A DNA stretch of 64,000 bases. It comes from Lepus europaeus (lineage: Eukaryota > Chordata > Mammalia > Lagomorpha > Leporidae). Under the pieces are notes generated by a model. It was not told the DNA's origin, did no database searches, and saw nothing but the letters and a program-made list of their open reading frames with translations. The stretch covers positions 33,141,885 to 33,205,884 of the forward strand of contig NC_084844.1 of assembly GCF_033115175.1 (NCBI RefSeq), written 5' to 3'. The position numbers were made by a program, and so were the translations under genes. Position 1 is the first letter of the stretch. Each line of letters opens with the position of its first letter. Shown here one piece after another: positions 11,150-22,180 of the stretch.

Positions 11150-11650
11150 GCAGGGGTGGACATTTGGCATATGTTGCTGTGGATTTGTTCTGAGAGGAGC
11201 GCGGTGGGGACAAGAGGCACGGCGTCACCACACAGACACCAGGAGTCAGGTGAAAACAGGCCTGAGGCGAGCAGCCTGCAGATTCATTTATTTCAGTTGG
11301 TACAGCAGCTTATATAGCTGAGGCAGCCAATCCGGTCAAGGGGCAGTTTATGCCTTAACCAATCACAGCCTGTTGCCAGGCAGGCTCCATTGCCAGGCGG
11401 TTTCCCAGGTGGTTTCCAAAGCCATTCCTGAGTAACTGACGCTCACTTGCCAGCAGCCATCTTGGCATGGTCTTCTCATTCCAGCACAGCATAATGGTTA
11501 AGATGCCATTTGGGGTGCCTGCATCCCATACCAGAGTGCCTGGGCTCAAGACCTGGCTCCACTCCAGACTCCAGCTTCCTGCCAGTGTGCACCTTTCTCT
11601 CTCTCTCCCTCCCTCCCTCCCTTTCAAATAAATAAAAACTTTACAGAGAG
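11150..11650 (+). mobile_element. type C C-repeat SINE split by a solo LTR
   Basis: The head 'ggggtggacatttggcata' stops at 11171 and resumes as 'atggttaagatgcc' after the LTR. The middle is internally deleted (cacc|tttctctctc near 11592). It ends with (AAAT)n at about 11625-11641. It lies within old L1 3' sequence. Confidence 0.8.
11172..11488 (-). mobile_element. solo LTR of an endogenous retrovirus
   Basis: The 317-bp element begins TGTTGC and ends CAGCACA on the + strand (TG...CA ends) and is flanked by a perfect 5-bp duplication GCATA (11167-11171 and 11489-11493). Read on the minus strand it has a CCAAT-type box (GATTGG), TATATAAG, then AATAAA about 40-50 bp downstream, the U3-R order of an LTR. 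No gag, pol or env sequence lies nearby, so it is a recombined solo LTR. It is inserted inside a type C SINE. The family was not identified. Confidence 0.85.
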
Positions 11651-12482
11651 AGAGAGAGAATCTGACAAATCTTAACTGAAGATTGTTCTACAAGCTGCCT
11701 GGCCAGTAATCACCAAAATTGTCAGTCATAAAAAGTAAGGAAGGCTGGGAAGCTGTCACATCCCAGGGGAGACAAAGGAGTCAGGTCCCCAAGTGTGATG
11801 AAGTAGCAAGGACATTAGGGAAAACCGGGGGAGCTGGGAGGAAGGATTCGCCGCAGTTAATGATCTAGTATTATTGGTTCATTAATTGTGACGGATATGC
11901 CCCACTAGTGTGTAATGATGGAGAATGCGTGTGAGCCAGACGGAGTCTCTCTGTTTTATCTACGCAATAATTCAGGGAGCTAACGTTGCTCCAAAATTTT
12001 AAGGTTTATTTTTAAAATGAAGCAATTATTGAGTCCAAGAAAACTAACCAGTTTATAAAAAAATGAAACATATGCTCAGCTTTGAACAATATTTACATAG
12101 TCGTGGTAATTAAAACATGAAGCCTAGATCAAAGCAAAATTGTGATATAATTATATTTGCAATTTGGATGGGGCTGTACGAGAGTTGAACACCCTTAGAT
12201 ACCATAATAGGAAGTCATAGATACCATTTGCAATTGATGAGCCCAAAAAGAGCAATATACTGTGGAAATATAGAGGTAGTCTCTAGCAGAGCTAAAAAAC
12301 CTAAGTGCTTGCTCCTTGGAACTAATGGAGAACTACTGGTTTCTTGCTATCAGTCTTAAATCCTTGTGTCCCTTTTAAAACTATTTAGAATTCTAACCAT
12401 GGGGTGTTTAAAATATCTAATGGCATTAAACATTACAAATGAAAACTACCATTTGATATTCTAAATTCTCTAATATGTTGGA

Positions 12483-12812
12483 TTTTCTAAAACATTTCAG
12501 ACATCTGTTCCCTTGTCTAGTTCCAACATATTGTGCTGTGGCCTTCCTGTGCATTATCATATTAGCTCAAACCTGTAGCTACGCTGTGTTCCTGGGTTCC
12601 AGGCTAACTAAGCCTGGTTGGTTTGTTTCTCTGAGAGGAGAGATTGTTGCCATCCCAAAAAAGGAATGGATGAGGGAACAGATGTTCGAAATGTTTTAGA
12701 AAACCTTCTTGGGATGGCAAAATCTCTCCTCGAAGAGAAACAAACCAACGAGGCCTAAGTAGTCTGGCGCTCAGGATCCCAGCGTAGGGGTAGGTTTGAG
12801 CTACAGGAAGGT
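12483..12812. repeat. unclassified composite inverted-repeat element
   Basis: There are two nested inverted pairs. Pair 1 is 31 bp (12483-12513 and 12673-12703) with two mismatches. Pair 2 is about 100 bp (12561-12658 and 12710-12804) at roughly 75-85% identity, and the best part, around 12621-12658, reads 'gtttgtttctctgagagg'. The two pairs overlap, so no single hairpin explains both. Together they suggest two head-to-head copies of an old element, or a MITE-like transposon (outer pair as terminal repeats) with a partial second copy. No family was recognised and no coding capacity exists. Confidence 0.7.
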
Positions 12813-12939
12813 ATTCTGCCCTGGGACACTGGTTCTTGGTTCTGTTTCTGAGATGATTCTTCCTGAACACCACGTGCTCAGCGAATGCCTTCCTCACATG
12901 CCCCAAACACCAGCGCCATCTTCCCAGCATCCATATTCG

Positions 12940-13046
12940 CAGGAAACTGGGATCAGAGCTGCCGGAGTGGGGCAGAGTCCAGGCACTCTGGTATGGGATG
13001 TGGGCACACTAAATGTCATCTTAACTATTTGGGCAAACACCCACTC
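12940..13046 (-). mobile_element. C-repeat SINE head fragment, type C
   Basis: 'gcaggaaactgggatcag', 'cactctggtatgggatgtgggc' and 'gggcaaacaccc' are the reversed type C head. Confidence 0.65.
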
Positions 13047-13048
13047 TG

Positions 13049-13113
13049 GGACCATACACTTTAAATGGGTGAATTACATGACATGTTAATTATATCAATA
13101 AAACCATCCTAAA
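13049..13113 (+). mobile_element. L1 extreme 3' end fragment
   Basis: The pattern 'tttaaatgggtgaattacatgacatgttaattatatcaataaa' is the standard terminal piece of old mammalian L1 elements. Only about 65 bp remain. Confidence 0.55.
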
Positions 13114-13174
13114 AATGCACCATCTATCACTGTGCCTAACATATGGTAGAGGCTGGAATAAAAATTCATTCCTT

Positions 13175-13233
13175 TATTTTTTTTTAAAGATTTATTTATT
13201 TATTTGAATCTCAGAGTTACACAGAGAGAGGAG

Positions 13234-13265
<32 letters not shown>

Positions 13266-13525
13266 GTCTTCCATCCGATGGTTTACTCCCCAATTGGCTG
13301 CAACGGCCAGAGCTGCACTGATCTGAAGCCAGGAGCCAGGAGCTTCTTCCGGGTCTCCCACATGGGTGCAGGGGCCCAAGGACTTGGGCCATCTTCTACT
13401 GCTTTCCCAGGCCACAGCAGAGCACTGGATTGGAAGTGGAGCAGGCATGTCTTGAACTGGTGCCCATATGGGATGCCGGTGCTTCAGGCCAAGACGTTAA
13501 CCCACTGTGCCACAGCGCCGGCCCC
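13175..13525 (-). mobile_element. C-repeat SINE, type A
   Basis: Full copy between the 10-bp duplication TTCATTCCTT (13165-13174 and 13528-13537). (GA)n at 13239-13265. Confidence 0.93.
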
Positions 13526-13539
13526 AGTTCATTCCTTAA

Positions 13540-13880
13540 AAAAACTTTATTTATTTACATTTTTTCCCCTCAAATTTGAAAGACAGAGGCAGACAGAGTG
13601 ATAGACATAAAGAGATCTTCTATTTGCTTGTTCACTCCCCAAATGCCCACAACAGCCGGAACTGGGCCAAGCCAAAGCTAGGAGGCCCAAGCTCCTTCTG
13701 AACCTCCCACATGGGTGGCAGGGACCCGAGTACTCGAGCCATTGCCTCCTGCCTCCCTGGGTGCACATTAGTAGGAAACTGGATCTGAAGTGGAGGAGCC
13801 AGGACTTGAACCAGGCACGGTGATGTTGCAAGCAGGCACCTCAAGTGGTGTCTTAACTTCCGTGCCCAATGCGCACCACT
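13540..13880 (-). mobile_element. C-repeat SINE, type C
   Basis: 'aaactttatttatttac' to 'cgtgcccaatgcgcacc'; contains the type C block 'gtgcacattagtaggaaactgg'. Confidence 0.85.
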
Positions 13881-14555
13881 TAAACTTCTTTCTCTCTTCC
13901 CTCTGTCCCATCCTTGCCTACCCACAACAGCCTTGAATGACTTCCTACATTTTCACCTGTGTCAGAGTTTTACCTCTCACTACTAAACTAGTGAAGGTTC
14001 AGGAGTTTCACTGCACAATACTATATCCTTTAGACCTTTCCCATCCCCTTTTGCTACCCACTGGTCACTCTCAAAGGAACTTCCCAGGATGGGGCAGTCT
14101 TGGCTAGTGCTCAGGTGCTTGCTACATGGCAGCTATAGCCAATCGCCAGGCTCTGCAGGGGCGGTGTGTGTGGTCCCTCCTTCTTGGGCCATCTCACAGC
14201 TCATGCCGCAGCCTTGGGCGGCTCTGACCCCTCCTTTCCTTTCTCTCATGCGAGCTAGACCATCACTTCCTTTGATCGATGACTCGGTGCTCTGTCTGTC
14301 TAGGGGTCAGGTCTACACTTCAGTCAAAGCTAAGCTCAATCAAACAGCAAATATGAATTTCTTTACAATTACCCGTGCATGCCTAGGCCCTGTTTCCTTG
14401 GGTCTCCAGTTTAGCATGGTCTCCCTGAATTCACCCTACAGTTGGCTTAGGGCTACTCTTGGGCCTTCTCTGCTTATCTGTAAAGACAGGGCTTCTCGGG
14501 CTAGACAGCTCTGATTGAGGTGGGGGAAAGGCGGGACTCTCAAGTACAGTTCTCT
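13881..14555. other. unique sequence, no gene recognised
   Basis: A frame of 141 codons at 14089-14514 has no recognisable domain, no splice-site support and ordinary intergenic composition. Nothing else is seen. Confidence 0.5.
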
Positions 14556-14570
14556 CCAAGTAAATTTGCT

Positions 14571-14905
14571 TTTTTTTTTTTTTTAAGAATTATTTTATTT
14601 ATTTGAAAGACAGAGTTACAGAGAGAGGTACAGACAGAGAGAGGAGATCTTCCATTCCGCTGCTTCACTCCCCAAATTACGGCAGCAGCCAGAGCTGAGC
14701 TGATCCGTAGCCAGGAGCCAGGAGCTTCCTCCAGGTCTCCCACGTGGGTGCAGGGGCCCAAGGACTTGGGCCATCTTCCACTGCTTTCCCAGGCCATGGC
14801 AGAGAGCCGGACTGGAAGTGGAGCAACCAGGACTCGAACCAGCACTCATATGGGATCCCGGCACCACAGGCAGCAGCTTTACTTGCCACGCCACAGTGCC
14901 AGTCC
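14571..14905 (-). mobile_element. C-repeat SINE, type A
   Basis: Full copy between a perfect 15-bp duplication CCAAGTAAATTTGCT (14556-14570 and 14906-14920). Confidence 0.94.
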
Positions 14906-14937
14906 CCAAGTAAATTTGCTTTCAAAACTTTCCTTGG

Positions 14938-15275
14938 AAGCAAGTGTTGCAGTGTAGCAGCTTAAGCCACCGCCTGCAATACAGGCATCCCATATGGATG
15001 CCTGTTCAAGTCCTGGCTGCTCCACTTCCCATTCAACTCCCTGCTAATGTGCTTGGGAAAGCATTGGAAGATGGGCCAAGTCCTTGGGCCCCTGCAACCA
15101 TGTGGGAGACCTGGAGGAAGCTTCTGGCTCCTGGCTTCAGCTTGTCCCAGTCATGGCCATTGCAGCCATTTGGGGAGTGAACAGTCGATGGAAGATCTCT
15201 CTCTATGTATCTTTCCCCTTCTCTGTAACTGTGGCTTTCAAATAAGTAAGTCTTTTTTTAAAAAAATCTTCATTA
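14938..15275 (+). mobile_element. C-repeat SINE, type A
   Basis: Head 'aagcaagtgttgcagtgtagcag'; tail 'caaataagtaagtcttt'. Confidence 0.88.
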
Positions 15276-16222
15276 AATATTCTTGGCCATTTCCTTGACA
15301 AATCTTGGTCTAGCATCTCACTTTGGAATTTGTTACCTGTTTGCAAGGCAGCTAAAATTTCTATTTTAATGTCTCATGACACTTGATTAATGATGCATCT
15401 TGAACTGAAGCACTCCTATTCTCTGGTTCCCGAGCATTAATATGACATTTACTTCTGTTTTTCAAGCATTAGATACTGTCTACCACTTGGATTGATTTCC
15501 CCAGCCAGGCCTTCATGGGTCCAAGTCTAGGTCTGGGTTCAGTGTGTGTGTGTTGGGATGTGGGGGTGGCGGGGATGATCCAATTTGAAAGGAATAGAGC
15601 CGTTCAACCACATTCTGTAGGGCCTTGGGGTGTGCCTGTGTGGCACTCTAACCAAGGAGAGGTGAGAGATATTCCTTCCTGTCTCAGAGCATCTCCACGG
15701 GCTGGTGTGAGACCATACGGCAGCGGCAAGGGCAAACTTCTCTGGGAGCAGATTGAGACATTGTTGGGGACCCCCTGCAGGAGGAGGCGAGAGCCAGAGG
15801 AATTCAGAAGCTTGCGCTGTCCATGACCTTGAGCAAGTCACTAAGTCCTTTCTATCTGCAGAATGAAGATAATAGTCTCTGTCCCTCGCAGTGAGAGCCT
15901 TTGAAGTTCCTCCTTGGCAGAGAGGTGGGCAGGTGTGAGACACAGACGCTCACTGCTAGTTAGCTTCCAGGTATCCTGGGCTGAGGGAATCCTTGAAGCC
16001 GGGCACCATGCCAGCTTGTTTTTCTTCCTTCCCAATGTGAGCACAATTTATTAGATGGAATTGTGCTGCTATAGGTGGATGCCTGCTTGGGATGTTTGTG
16101 GGTGTGGCTTTTTTCGGCAGAGCTATGTATCCATCTCACACCTACCCTCCCATCAGGCCGAATCTGGACAAAGTGAGGGAAGGACCAGCAGTACTGAGCC
16201 AAAACCCCAGGTCAAAGCTCCT
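15276..16222. other. unique sequence with one MIR trace
   Basis: 15820-15905 reads 'tgaccttgagcaagtcactaag...tctgcagaatgaagataatag', a + strand MIR core. Otherwise non-coding. Confidence 0.5.
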
Positions 16223-16245
16223 TTAATAGTCTATGGAGGGGGCGG

Positions 16246-16509
16246 GGGGCAGGGGGCAGCACTGTGGCATAGTTGGTAAAGCCCCTGCCTGCAGTGCCAG
16301 CATCCCATATGGGCACCAGTTCAAGTCTTGACTGTTCCACTTCTGATCCAGCTCTCTGCTATGGCCTGGTAAAGCAGCAGAGGATGGCCCAAGTCCTTGG
16401 GCCCCTGCACCCATGTGGGGGACCCAGAAGCACCCATTATCTCCTGGCTTCGGATCGGAGCAGCTCCAGCCATTGCAGCCATTTGGGGAGTGAATCAGTG
16501 GATGGAAGA

Positions 16510-16545
<36 letters not shown>

Positions 16546-16610
16546 ACTCTCTCTCTCTGCCTCTGTAACCCTGCCTTTCAAATAACTAAATAAATATGTA
16601 AAAAAAAACC
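16246..16610 (+). mobile_element. C-repeat SINE, type A
   Basis: 'gggggcagcactgtggcatag' to 'aaataactaaataaat'. The 8-bp repeat AATAGTCT (16225-16232 and 16639-16646) fits a TSD. (CT)n at 16511-16556. Confidence 0.88.
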
Positions 16611-16646
16611 TGCATGGATTAAAAAAATTTTTTTAAAAAATAGTCT

Positions 16647-18639
16647 GTTATTCCTAGAGTTTCAGTTTCTGAGATTTTTTTTTTTTTAGAACATTGAACC
16701 AAATTAATTCCTTTTCTTCTACTTGTGCTGTGACTCAATTCTTACTCCTGGGTTTTCTCGCTTTCTCCGTTTCCTTTCAGTCATGTCATTCCATCTTCGC
16801 TCGCCCCTGAGTTCATAGCAGCTTGCCCTATGGACTGCATTCAGTCGCTCAGACAGGGGTGTGGAGGAAGCGTAGGCCGGGAAGCTCCTGCAACCTCCTG
16901 CTAAGGCACAGGAGCCCTGAGCCTGGTGATGACTACAACTGTGCCTAGCGGAACAGTGGGCTATCAGCCGGGTTCTCTGCCCCTATTAGCCTCACCCTAT
17001 AATTTAGTCACAATCAGACTCCCAGCCGCACAGACAGAGGAAACAAGTGGGCAAAGGAAGCAGATGACAGAAAGCAACTGCAGCCAGGGGTTTTCATGAA
17101 CGGCTCTGTTTCCAGAAGGTGCAGGGCTAGGGTAGAGCGGGGTGGGGGCTTGGAGCAAGCTAAGTGGTCAAATGATTGAAGGAGCTTCGAGTTTTATTCT
17201 GCAGCATGGAGGCTGGGTCTGCCTGGTGTTGATCTTGTGAGCTGGCTGGACTCCTCCAAGAGCAATGGGGGTTGAAAGAGGTCATGAGAGGTGACTCCAT
17301 CTGCCCTTTGCAGATCTATGGGGAGGCAGGGCTCACCAGAGGGTTCTCAGAGGAGGTTCTCCTTTGTCTTACCCCACTGCATCCCCAGGACTCAAAGCAG
17401 GCTCACCATCCTCTCTATGGCCCCACTCCCACAGAAAGCTCAGGCCTGGGGATGAGCACCCTCACTGGCTGTGTATCCAACTGAGGAATGCAGACAATGG
17501 TGGGATTTGCAGCTAGGATTGGAAGAAGGAGAGATGGTGGGTAGGGCAGATTGGAGGAGGGCATCCTGAGACCTTCCCCAGAGCTGTTTTCCTATTTTCC
17601 TAGCCACACTTCACAAAGCTCAGCCTCAGTGCAAGGAGGGAGGAGCCCAAGCATGTGAGGTCCCAAATGACAAGGACACGATTACGTCACTCCCTTACGT
17701 GGAACTGATCCATGAAGACAAGAGCCAACCATGGAAGTTCAGCCCAGCCCAGTCTCTCTTCATCTTGCAAAAACAACAACTCCCTTTGGCCATGGTCAAG
17801 TTGTTAATGGCTGAGTTGGCTGAGGGCACTGTGGGGATGTGGGCAGCGGGGGTGAGGATGGGGCAGGATCACGGCAGAGGGAGCAAGAAACTGGGAACCC
17901 AATCAGCTGGAAGCGAAACTAGTAAATGCTTCGGAGGCCTCCTATTTCTCTTCATCCTCTCTCCTTTTCCTCTTCCCAGTTAGGATCCAGTCCTCGTACA
18001 GGTGCACCTAAGGATTTAATAAGCAACCTGCCTGAAGGGTGTTAGGAGAAGGGTCTGGCATTCCAGAATATTCTGGAACTGCAAAGCTCCCTCCCCCAAA
18101 TCGAAGGGCAATGGGAGAGAGGACTTTTTCCCCCTCCTGATTCTCTTGGCATTCAAATTCTCCATTTCTCATGGTAGCCACGTGACCTTCCAACTTGGGG
18201 ACTTTCCAGGACAGTTGCAGCTTTAAATATTGTATCCTATTGTCCTCGTAAGTACTTGTGAGGCCACATGCTCTGATTTTATTATGGAAAAAACTGTCAG
18301 CACAGTCCTAGCTCAGAGCACTTCCTGACCGGCCGGGCCCTTCCCCGGCACCTCGATACAGTGGCACCTGAGTGATTTGCTGGACTCTCAGCTGAGGGCG
18401 ATAGCTTGCAGGTAGGTGTAAAAGCAAAATATTGGGAGACCTCCCTGCTTTCTTTGCAATAGGTTGATTCTCTAAATTTTTAAAAATTTATGTTCGGGAA
18501 GTGGGACCATCAGGTCTGAGCAAGGCAGAGTTCCTCCAGCCGCTGGGCTTCTCTGAGCCGCTTCCGGCACTCTCAGGGTGAAGTGTCGGCAGGTCCCACC
18601 ACCAGGTTGCTGTTAGCTTAAGCTGCCTTTTCCATCTGC
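16647..18639. other. 2-kb SINE-free unique block
   Basis: No recent repeats, no gene. A CRE-like TTACGTCA lies at 17682-17689, followed by TTACGTGG at about 17696. Frames at 17272 and 17699 show no domain. The absence of SINEs in a SINE-dense region is the main observation. Confidence 0.5.
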
Positions 18640-19630
18640 CATCAGCCCTGAGGGACACCAGCGGGACATGAAGAAGTCAAGCTACAAGAAGCTGTCCAGG
18701 TTCCTGCAGCACACGCAGCCGGAGCAGATCGTGCAGGTGAAGGAGCTCAGCAAAGGGGTGGAGAGCGCTGTGGCTGTGGGTTGGAGACACCCGAGGATCA
18801 CATCTTTCGTCAGACCCGAGCCCTCCCCGACCTCCCAGAGTGCGCAGGAGGGTAGCAGGGAGCAGCCCTATCGCCCTCCAGACATAAAACCCCTCTACTG
18901 TGTCCCAGCCAGCATGACCCTGCTCTTCCAGGAGTCTGGCCACAAGAAGGGGAGTGTTCTTGAGGGCAGTGAGGTCCGAGCCATCATCGTTAACTATGCC
19001 AAGAAAAGTGACCTGGTTGATGCAGACAACGAAAGTCTTGTGAAATTGGACCCCGTCCTGTGTGACTGCCTCCTAGAGAAACATGAACAGCACGCCGTCA
19101 TGAAGCTTCCGTGGGACAGCCTTGTGACCAGGTGCTTGGAAAAACTGTAGCCTGCCTATCAGGTGACCTTTCCCGGACAAGAGCCCATCGTGAAGAAAGG
19201 GAAAATCTGTCCAACTGATATCACCCTAGCACAGAGCTTCTAATAAAAAGGTGACTGTGGTCTGGAACTTGGAGGCCTATGGTCTGGGCCCGGGCTCTGT
19301 AGCTGCCACCCTCCAGCAGCGCTGCCAGGCAAGCACCACCATCACTCCCACCCCTGGGGCCAAGGGCAGCCTACAGGTGCAGATCCAGGGGAACCAGGTC
19401 CACCACCTGGGCCGGCTGCTGCTGGAAGAGTATCACCTCCCTCGAAAATACATCCAGGGTCTGGAAAAGGCCCCCAAAGCCGGCAAGAAGAAGTGAATGA
19501 CTCTTGTTCCATGCATGGGTCCAATGAAGTCCAACTCTGGGATGGTAATTTATATGAGCGTTTTCAACTTTTGCAAATCAAAAATATAATTCTTTACCAA
19601 AATAAATTTTTATTCTGATCTAAAAAAAAT
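18640..19630 (+). pseudogene. EIF2D: EIF2D (ligatin) processed pseudogene, 5'-truncated
   Basis: The translation from about 18647 (PEGHQRDMKKSSYKKLS...) matches the C-terminal half of translation initiation factor eIF2D. It covers the winged-helix/SWIB-MDM2 part (frame from 18668) and then the SUI1 domain to the final GKKK and TGA at 19494-19496. eIF2D delivers tRNA to the ribosomal P site and recycles 40S subunits. The copy is dead. A TAG at 19148-19150 interrupts where a Gln is expected after CLEKL, and a 2-bp deletion near 19233-19241 shifts the frame before KVTVV. About the first half of the protein is absent. It has no introns, keeps a short 3' UTR with AATAAA at 19601-19606, and ends in an A-rich run (19622-19629), so it is an L1-mediated retrocopy. 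A type C SINE abuts its tail. An intact alternative reading is excluded by the two lesions. Confidence 0.9.
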
Positions 19631-19943
19631 TTATTTTCATTGTATTTGAAAGGCAGACACACATACTGATGGAGATGGAGATGGGGACAGAGATAATCTT
19701 CCATCTGCTGGTCATTCCCCAATGTCCACAACAGCCTAGGCTGGGCCAGGTCAAACCAGGGGCCCTGATCTCCCATGTGGGTGTGAGGACCCAAGTTCCT
19801 GAGCCATCTTCTGCTGCCTCCCAGAGGGTGCATTAGCAGGAAGCTGGAACTGGAAGCGGAAGCAGAGCCAGAATTCAAGCCCCAGCACTCTGATAAGGGA
19901 TGCAGGCATCCTGGGTGGGCATCTCAACTGCCGCACCAAACAC
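19621..19943 (-). mobile_element. C-repeat SINE, type C
   Basis: 'aaaaaaatttattttcattgtatttgaaaggc' to 'ctgccgcaccaaacacc', adjoining the EIF2D pseudogene tail. Confidence 0.85.
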
Positions 19944-19969
19944 CTTCCCTCTGGAGTAGCTTGATTCTT

Positions 19970-20639
19970 TTATTTTTTAAGAAAACACTTGTTTAATAAA
20001 TATAAATTTCCAAAAGTACAACCTTTTGGTTATAGCAGTTTTTCCCCCCATCACCACCCTCCCACCCACAAACCATCCCATTTCCTTCTCCCTCTCCCAT
20101 CCCATTCTTCATTAAAATTCATTTTTAATTATTTTTATATACAGGAGATCAACTTAGTATATACTAAGTAAAGATTTCAACAGACTGCACCCACACAGAC
20201 GCACAAAGTATAAAGTGCTGTTTGAAGACTAGTTTTACCATTAATTCACATAGTACAACACATTAAGGACAGAGATCCTACATGGGTAGTAAGTGCACAG
20301 TGACTCCCGTTGTTGATTTAACAATTGACACTCTTATTGATGACGTCCGTAATCACCCGAGGCTCTTGTCATGAGCTGCCGAGGCTATGGAAGCCTCTTG
20401 AGTTCACAAACTCCGATCTTATTTAGAGAAGGCCATAGTCTAAGTGGAAGTTCTCTCCTCCCTTCAGAGAAAGGTGACTCCTTCTTTGATGGCCCCTTCT
20501 TTCCGCTGGGATCTCGCTCAGAGATCTTTCATTGAGGTCATTTTTTGCCACAGTGTCTTGGCTTTCCATGCCTGAGAAACTCTCATGGGCTTTTTAGCCG
20601 GATCCGAATGCCTTAAGGGCTGATTCTGAGGCCAGAGAA
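19970..20639 (-). mobile_element. young rabbit-type L1, 5'-truncated 3' end
   Basis: The element is bracketed by the 13-bp duplication TAGCTTGATTCTT (19957-19969 and 20640-20652). It reads on the minus strand toward a poly(A) (T-rich at 19970-19978). It contains the purine-rich block (CCCTCTCCCATCCC on + at about 20089-20104) typical of leporid L1 3' UTRs. It holds no ORF2 sequence, so it was truncated on insertion. Confidence 0.8.
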
Positions 20640-20763
20640 TAGCTTGATTCTTAAGCCCTCAAAAAACTTATGCAAAAACCTACCCTCTTCATCAACAAAG
20701 ACTAAGAATTGCTTCTACCTTTACGCCTGCAAGGACACTCTGTGGCCATGAGAGAAAAGTTTC

Positions 20764-21070
20764 CAGTGGCCAAGGCTGTGACATAGCAGGTTAAGCCAAT
20801 GCCCGAGCCACTGGCATCCCATAGGGGTGAGGATTCGAGTCCCGGCTGCTCTACTTCCAATTCGGCTTCCTGCTAATGCGCCTGGGAAAGCAGCAGAAGA
20901 TGGCCCAGGTCCTTGGGCCCCTGTCACCCACATGGGAGACCCAGAAGACGCTCCTTGTTCCTGGCTTTGGACTGGCCCAGCTCCGGTTGTTGTAGCCATC
21001 TGGGGAGTGAACCAGCAGGTGGAAAATCTCTATTTGTAACACTGCCTTTCAAATAAACAAATGAAATCTT
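20764..21070 (+). mobile_element. C-repeat SINE, type A
   Basis: 'agtggccaaggctgtgacatagcagg' to 'caaataaacaaatgaaatctt'; the CT block is lost. Confidence 0.88.
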
Positions 21071-21092
21071 GCTTCTCATTTGTCATAATCCT

Positions 21093-21369
21093 AGATTTAT
21101 TTATTTATTTGAAAGGCGGAGAGAGAAAGAGAGAGAGTTATCTTTCATCCACTGGTTCACTCACCAAGCACCAGGCAGAAGCTAGGAACCCAGGACACCA
21201 TCCTGGTAGCAGGGGCCCAAGCAGCTGGGCCATCATCTGCTGCCTTCCCAGGAGCATTAGCAGAGAGCGGGAATGGAAGCAGAGGAGCTGGGACTTGAAC
21301 TGGTGCTCCAAAATGGGATGCTGGAGTTGCAAGCAGCAGCCCAAGCAGCTGTGCCACAATGTTGGCCCC
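21093..21369 (-). mobile_element. C-repeat SINE
   Basis: 'agatttatttatttatttgaaaggcgg' to 'ctgtgccacaatgttggcccc'. Confidence 0.88.
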
Positions 21370-21447
21370 ACAAATTCTCTTAAACAGGCAACAGAGCCTT
21401 TGTCCATTATGAGAGATGAAGGCACCAGCTTCTTCCTCCCAGGGCAC

Positions 21448-21476
21448 TCCCCCCCCCCCCCACCCACACACACACT
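21448..21476 (+). repeat. poly(C)/(CA)n tract
   Basis: A C-run (about 12) followed by CACCCACACACACAC. Confidence 0.9.
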
Positions 21477-22004
21477 AGAGGCCCTAACACACTGTTAGAT
21501 CATGAAATCAATTGAATGGGTCTTGACTTTTGGCAAAATCCCAAAATAATTATGTATGCCATGTGAATGCAAGAATATATAGAAGTACTGCATGTTATAT
21601 ATAAGCTGCTAGGTAGTTCATAAATTATCACATGTACGATGCGAATAGAAGAACATACACACTAGAAGAAGGAGAGGAAGAGAATGGAACACAGCACCTG
21701 CTTGGGATGAGCATTGCTTGGAAACTTTCATTTCTGTTTTCCCTCCTGATATGCAGATATGTCCTCTGCCACTCTGTAAAATGTCTTTTGTCCCAGGGGT
21801 CCCAGTTTAAAAAGTCTGAGACCACCTCTCCTAGCCGCTTCTCAGAGCCGCCCCCTTACAAGCCGGTTCCTCAGGGAAGGAGAACAGAGTCGCAGAGTTC
21901 TGCGCGGCAGCCGGGGAGGAGCCAGGGCAGAGAGGAGAAAGGGAGGCAGCCTGTCTGTGACCAGAAGCCCGCTTCCTGTCCCTTCACACTGAGCGCCGAC
22001 AGCA

Positions 22005-22180
22005 CACCGGGCCTCTGCCAAGCGCCTTATATGCGTTATCTCTTTCAGGTCTCACCACACTCCTTAGAGGAAATAAGTACTGCTGTCCCCATTTTATAGA
22101 TTTGGCAACTGAGGCTCGCGGGCCTGACGTCACCCTGCTCGTCTCTTGCAGACAGAACTTAGTCTCACACTCAGGCATGC
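22005..22180 (-). repeat. MIR SINE
   Basis: 'gcgccttatatgcgttatctc', 'ccccattttatagatttggcaactgaggctc' is the reversed MIR core. Confidence 0.7.

Larger units (their letters stand above)
10250..12020 (+). mobile_element. ancient L1 3' region, interrupted by SINE+LTR
   Basis: The right part (about 11660-12020) follows the well-known 3' end of old mammalian L1M elements: 'attattggttcattaattgtgac', 'taatgatggagaa', 'ctctctgttttatctacgcaa', 'aaaattttaaggttta'. The left part (about 10800-11110) carries the 'tatccataagtccatactaacacaaataaatt' block of the same UTR type. The stretch 10250-10800 is assigned by continuity only. No ORF survives. Confidence 0.65.

Noticed and set aside
14089-14514. 141-codon frame, considered as a viral or cellular gene relic
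   Set aside because: No motif could be recognised and no LTR or splice signals surround it.
18668-19150. 160-codon eIF2D-like frame as a functional gene
   Set aside because: It ends at a premature TAG with homology continuing downstream, has no introns and carries a retrocopy tail.
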